A stretch of 64,000 nucleotides of DNA from Rhynochetos jubatus. Its lineage: Eukaryota > Chordata > Aves > Eurypygiformes > Rhynochetidae. Below the pieces are notes generated by a model. The model worked only from the letters and a program-made list of their open reading frames with translations. It was not told where the DNA came from and did no database searches. The DNA lies in the NCBI GenBank assembly GCA_027574665.1, contig CM050652.1, positions 9,032,589 to 9,096,588 of the forward strand. Direction: 5' to 3'. The position numbers were made by a program, and so were the translations under genes. Shown here in pieces: positions 62,171-64,000 of this stretch (positions are counted from its first letter, which is position 1; every line of letters begins with the position of its first letter).

Positions 62171-64000
62171 CATCTTCTGGAATGTAGAATATAACTTCAA
62201 ACCAGAATTAGAAACATATTTGTTTATACCTCAAAAAGATAAATTAATCTTTTTTTCCTCCTAATTCTTTGTTTTAGTTGAAACTACTTTTCAGATTCTG
62301 TTTCATAGATTGGTAAGTCTGAAGTTGGTTGTTTTTGATTTTTTGTAACTTATTTTTAAGCAACTATAGAAATAAAGTATTTACTGAAAAGCATCATCCA
62401 GAGCTGGAAAATCACTTTGGAAACAAATATAATGATGAATGTTCTCAAAGAAAACACTGTAAAGGAACTGGTAAAATATTCTACTCCAAGATGAACTGAC
62501 ATATAAAGAATATAGACTTCAGTAGACAGATCGGTTCCTCATAATAGTCTAATCTAATAATCAGCCTGACTAAGGACTTAGTATCCTTTGGTGGAAATAA
62601 AGATATAAGAAAGAGCTGCATATTAAAGTCTTGGTTCACTGGCTTCTCTCAGACACTTAAGTTTTTTATTTCAGTCTCAGCTGAATTTTTTATTTTTTTT
62701 TAATACGAACTTGCCTTAGCTTCCTTATCCAGGGAGTAGAGTTTTATGGGTTGAGCAGTCACTATACTAGCTGCTGAAGTTAAATTTCTTCACTTCTTAT
62801 TTTAAAGAAAATCAGATAATTTTGAATGGAAAACTTTTACAGTATTTGTATAAGATGGCCAAGGTGGATCCCCACTATGTTACATCCACAGGATAAGTAA
62901 GACATTTGCCTAACTTGGGAATGGACTGGAAACAACTCTAATAAGAGCAACATAGAAATGGTTGATCTTTCAAAGACTTGATGGGATTTCAGGCAAGATG
63001 GGAGTGAACTTTTGCACATTAATGAATTTATTTTTATGGAGACAGATCATACCAGGTCATACTGCTGGATATGGAAAACACACAGACACAATGAGGTTGT
63101 GAAGTAGCTTGTACAGAAAATCTTCCAGTGAAAACTGCTCAGACATTAACATTCTTTCTCACCCTTCCCTGCTTATTCTTCCGCACAATACGGTATCTTT
63201 GAAGAAATATGTATGATCAGTGCTTCCTTAGGCTTGATGTGCTATTAGATATGCTCTAGCCTGGCCATGGATCCGCAGAGCAGACTGAAGAGACAGAAAA
63301 AGGCTAAAACAAAGAAGTTACCACTGTCACGGGCAGACCAAGTAGTTTGCCTTTCACAATAAGAAACAAACCATAAGCAGTACTTGGAAATTTTTTAATG
63401 AGTTCCATATTAAGGTACTGCCTGACATTTTGTTCCCATTTTAACCCATCTTTCTACTGTTTGACTTTGTGTACTGCACCAGATGAGATCTTACCTTTAC
63501 CTTCCACACAGACATTTTTTCCTTCTTTCTCTTTGGATCCCACATGCCTTTACACAGCTCTACACCACTAGTCATGCTGTGAGTCTCTAGTACGCAGTCT
63601 TCTTTTATTCTTAGTTACTTTCAATCCCTAACCATCCAACCCCTCCAGCAGAAAGTTTTAGTACTGCCTAAATGAATGTTCTCACTTTTCACAGTGCTGA
63701 ATTTTCTCCCATTTCTGTCTCTCTAACAAAAGGCCATCCAATTCTTTCTCTATGGCACCCCCATCTTTCACGATAGTGACAATTACTTCCAACTCTATGT
63801 TGTCATTTTTCATTAGATCACTCCCGGTTTCTGTGCCAAAGTCATAATGAAAACATTACATGAAGTTAGTCTAAGTTTGATCCTCGAGAAATTCCACTGC
63901 AATGTCCATATGATCCAAAGCTTCCCATTTAGACGCAACTTGTCATCTCCCGTTTAAGCAATTCTTCAGCCAAGTTCCAGTTCTTATATTAAACATCTCC

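Larger units (their letters stand above)
52080..64000. other. Long non-coding stretch, no gene seen
   Basis: Nearly 12 kb without a recognisable gene, RNA or mobile element. There are GA-rich short tracts at 53551-53566 and about 53677-53689, and a perfect small hairpin at 58770-58790. An AATTT repeat lies at 62150-62170. A moderately GC-richer patch is at 53130-53460, without coding similarity. The longest frames (115 codons at 55048-55395, 109 at 53766-54095, 103 at 57305-57616) match no family known to me. Confidence 0.6.

Noticed and set aside
1-64000. CRISPR arrays, bacterial operons, tRNA or snRNA genes
   Set aside because: No regularly spaced repeats, no ribosome-binding-site-led gene series, and no tRNA A/B box pair or snRNA core seen; the DNA is of vertebrate type.

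Overview
The window looks like nuclear DNA from a bird. It is AT-rich and strongly CpG-depleted. Its only abundant dispersed repeats are CR1 LINEs, which carry the avian CR1 3' hallmark (ATTCTATG-type short tandem tails). It also holds an avian-type LTR fragment and a hAT-like MITE. I cannot place the species; the LTR resembles families I associate with Neoaves, but that is recollection and was not tested.

No host protein-coding gene can be supported. Every open frame is short (151 codons at most). Those with recognisable protein similarity belong to CR1 ORF2, and the rest look like chance frames. I see no tRNA, rRNA, snRNA, recognisable miRNA, CRISPR array or processed pseudogene. The window is therefore intergenic or deep intronic sequence.

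Layout: 1-5.1 kb is single-copy-looking DNA. A CR1 3' tail lies at 5.1-5.3 kb. Unremarkable DNA follows to 11.5 kb, where a 42-bp tandem duplication sits just before a CR1 3' fragment (11.64-12.48 kb). A MIR-like remnant (about 13.0 kb) precedes a third CR1 (13.28-14.50 kb), which keeps part of the reverse transcriptase and then jumps to the 3' end of the element. 14.5-24.4 kb is repeat-poor apart from degenerate units of about 95 bp near 20.8 kb. A hAT-like MITE lies at 24.38-24.62 kb. 24.6-33.6 kb is again repeat-poor and includes two patches (28.4 and 29.6 kb) with homeodomain-type sites. A tiny CR1 tail (33.64 kb), a GC-rich insertion-like segment (36.22-36.55 kb) and a fifth CR1 with an internal GT tract (37.44-37.95 kb) follow. 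A CpG-enriched zone of about 1.15 kb (45.06-46.21 kb) and a cluster of perfect hairpins (46.69-46.78 kb) come next. Simple repeats (51.1 kb) and an LTR fossil (51.59-52.08 kb) precede a featureless stretch to the end.

No set of genes works together here and I found no convincing new biological system. The items most worth checking are the CpG-enriched zone, the GC-rich insertion-like segment, the hairpin cluster, the possible conserved element at 28.4 kb and the degenerate tandem units at 20.8 kb. All calls come from reading the sequence and recalled family consensus; nothing was aligned or searched.
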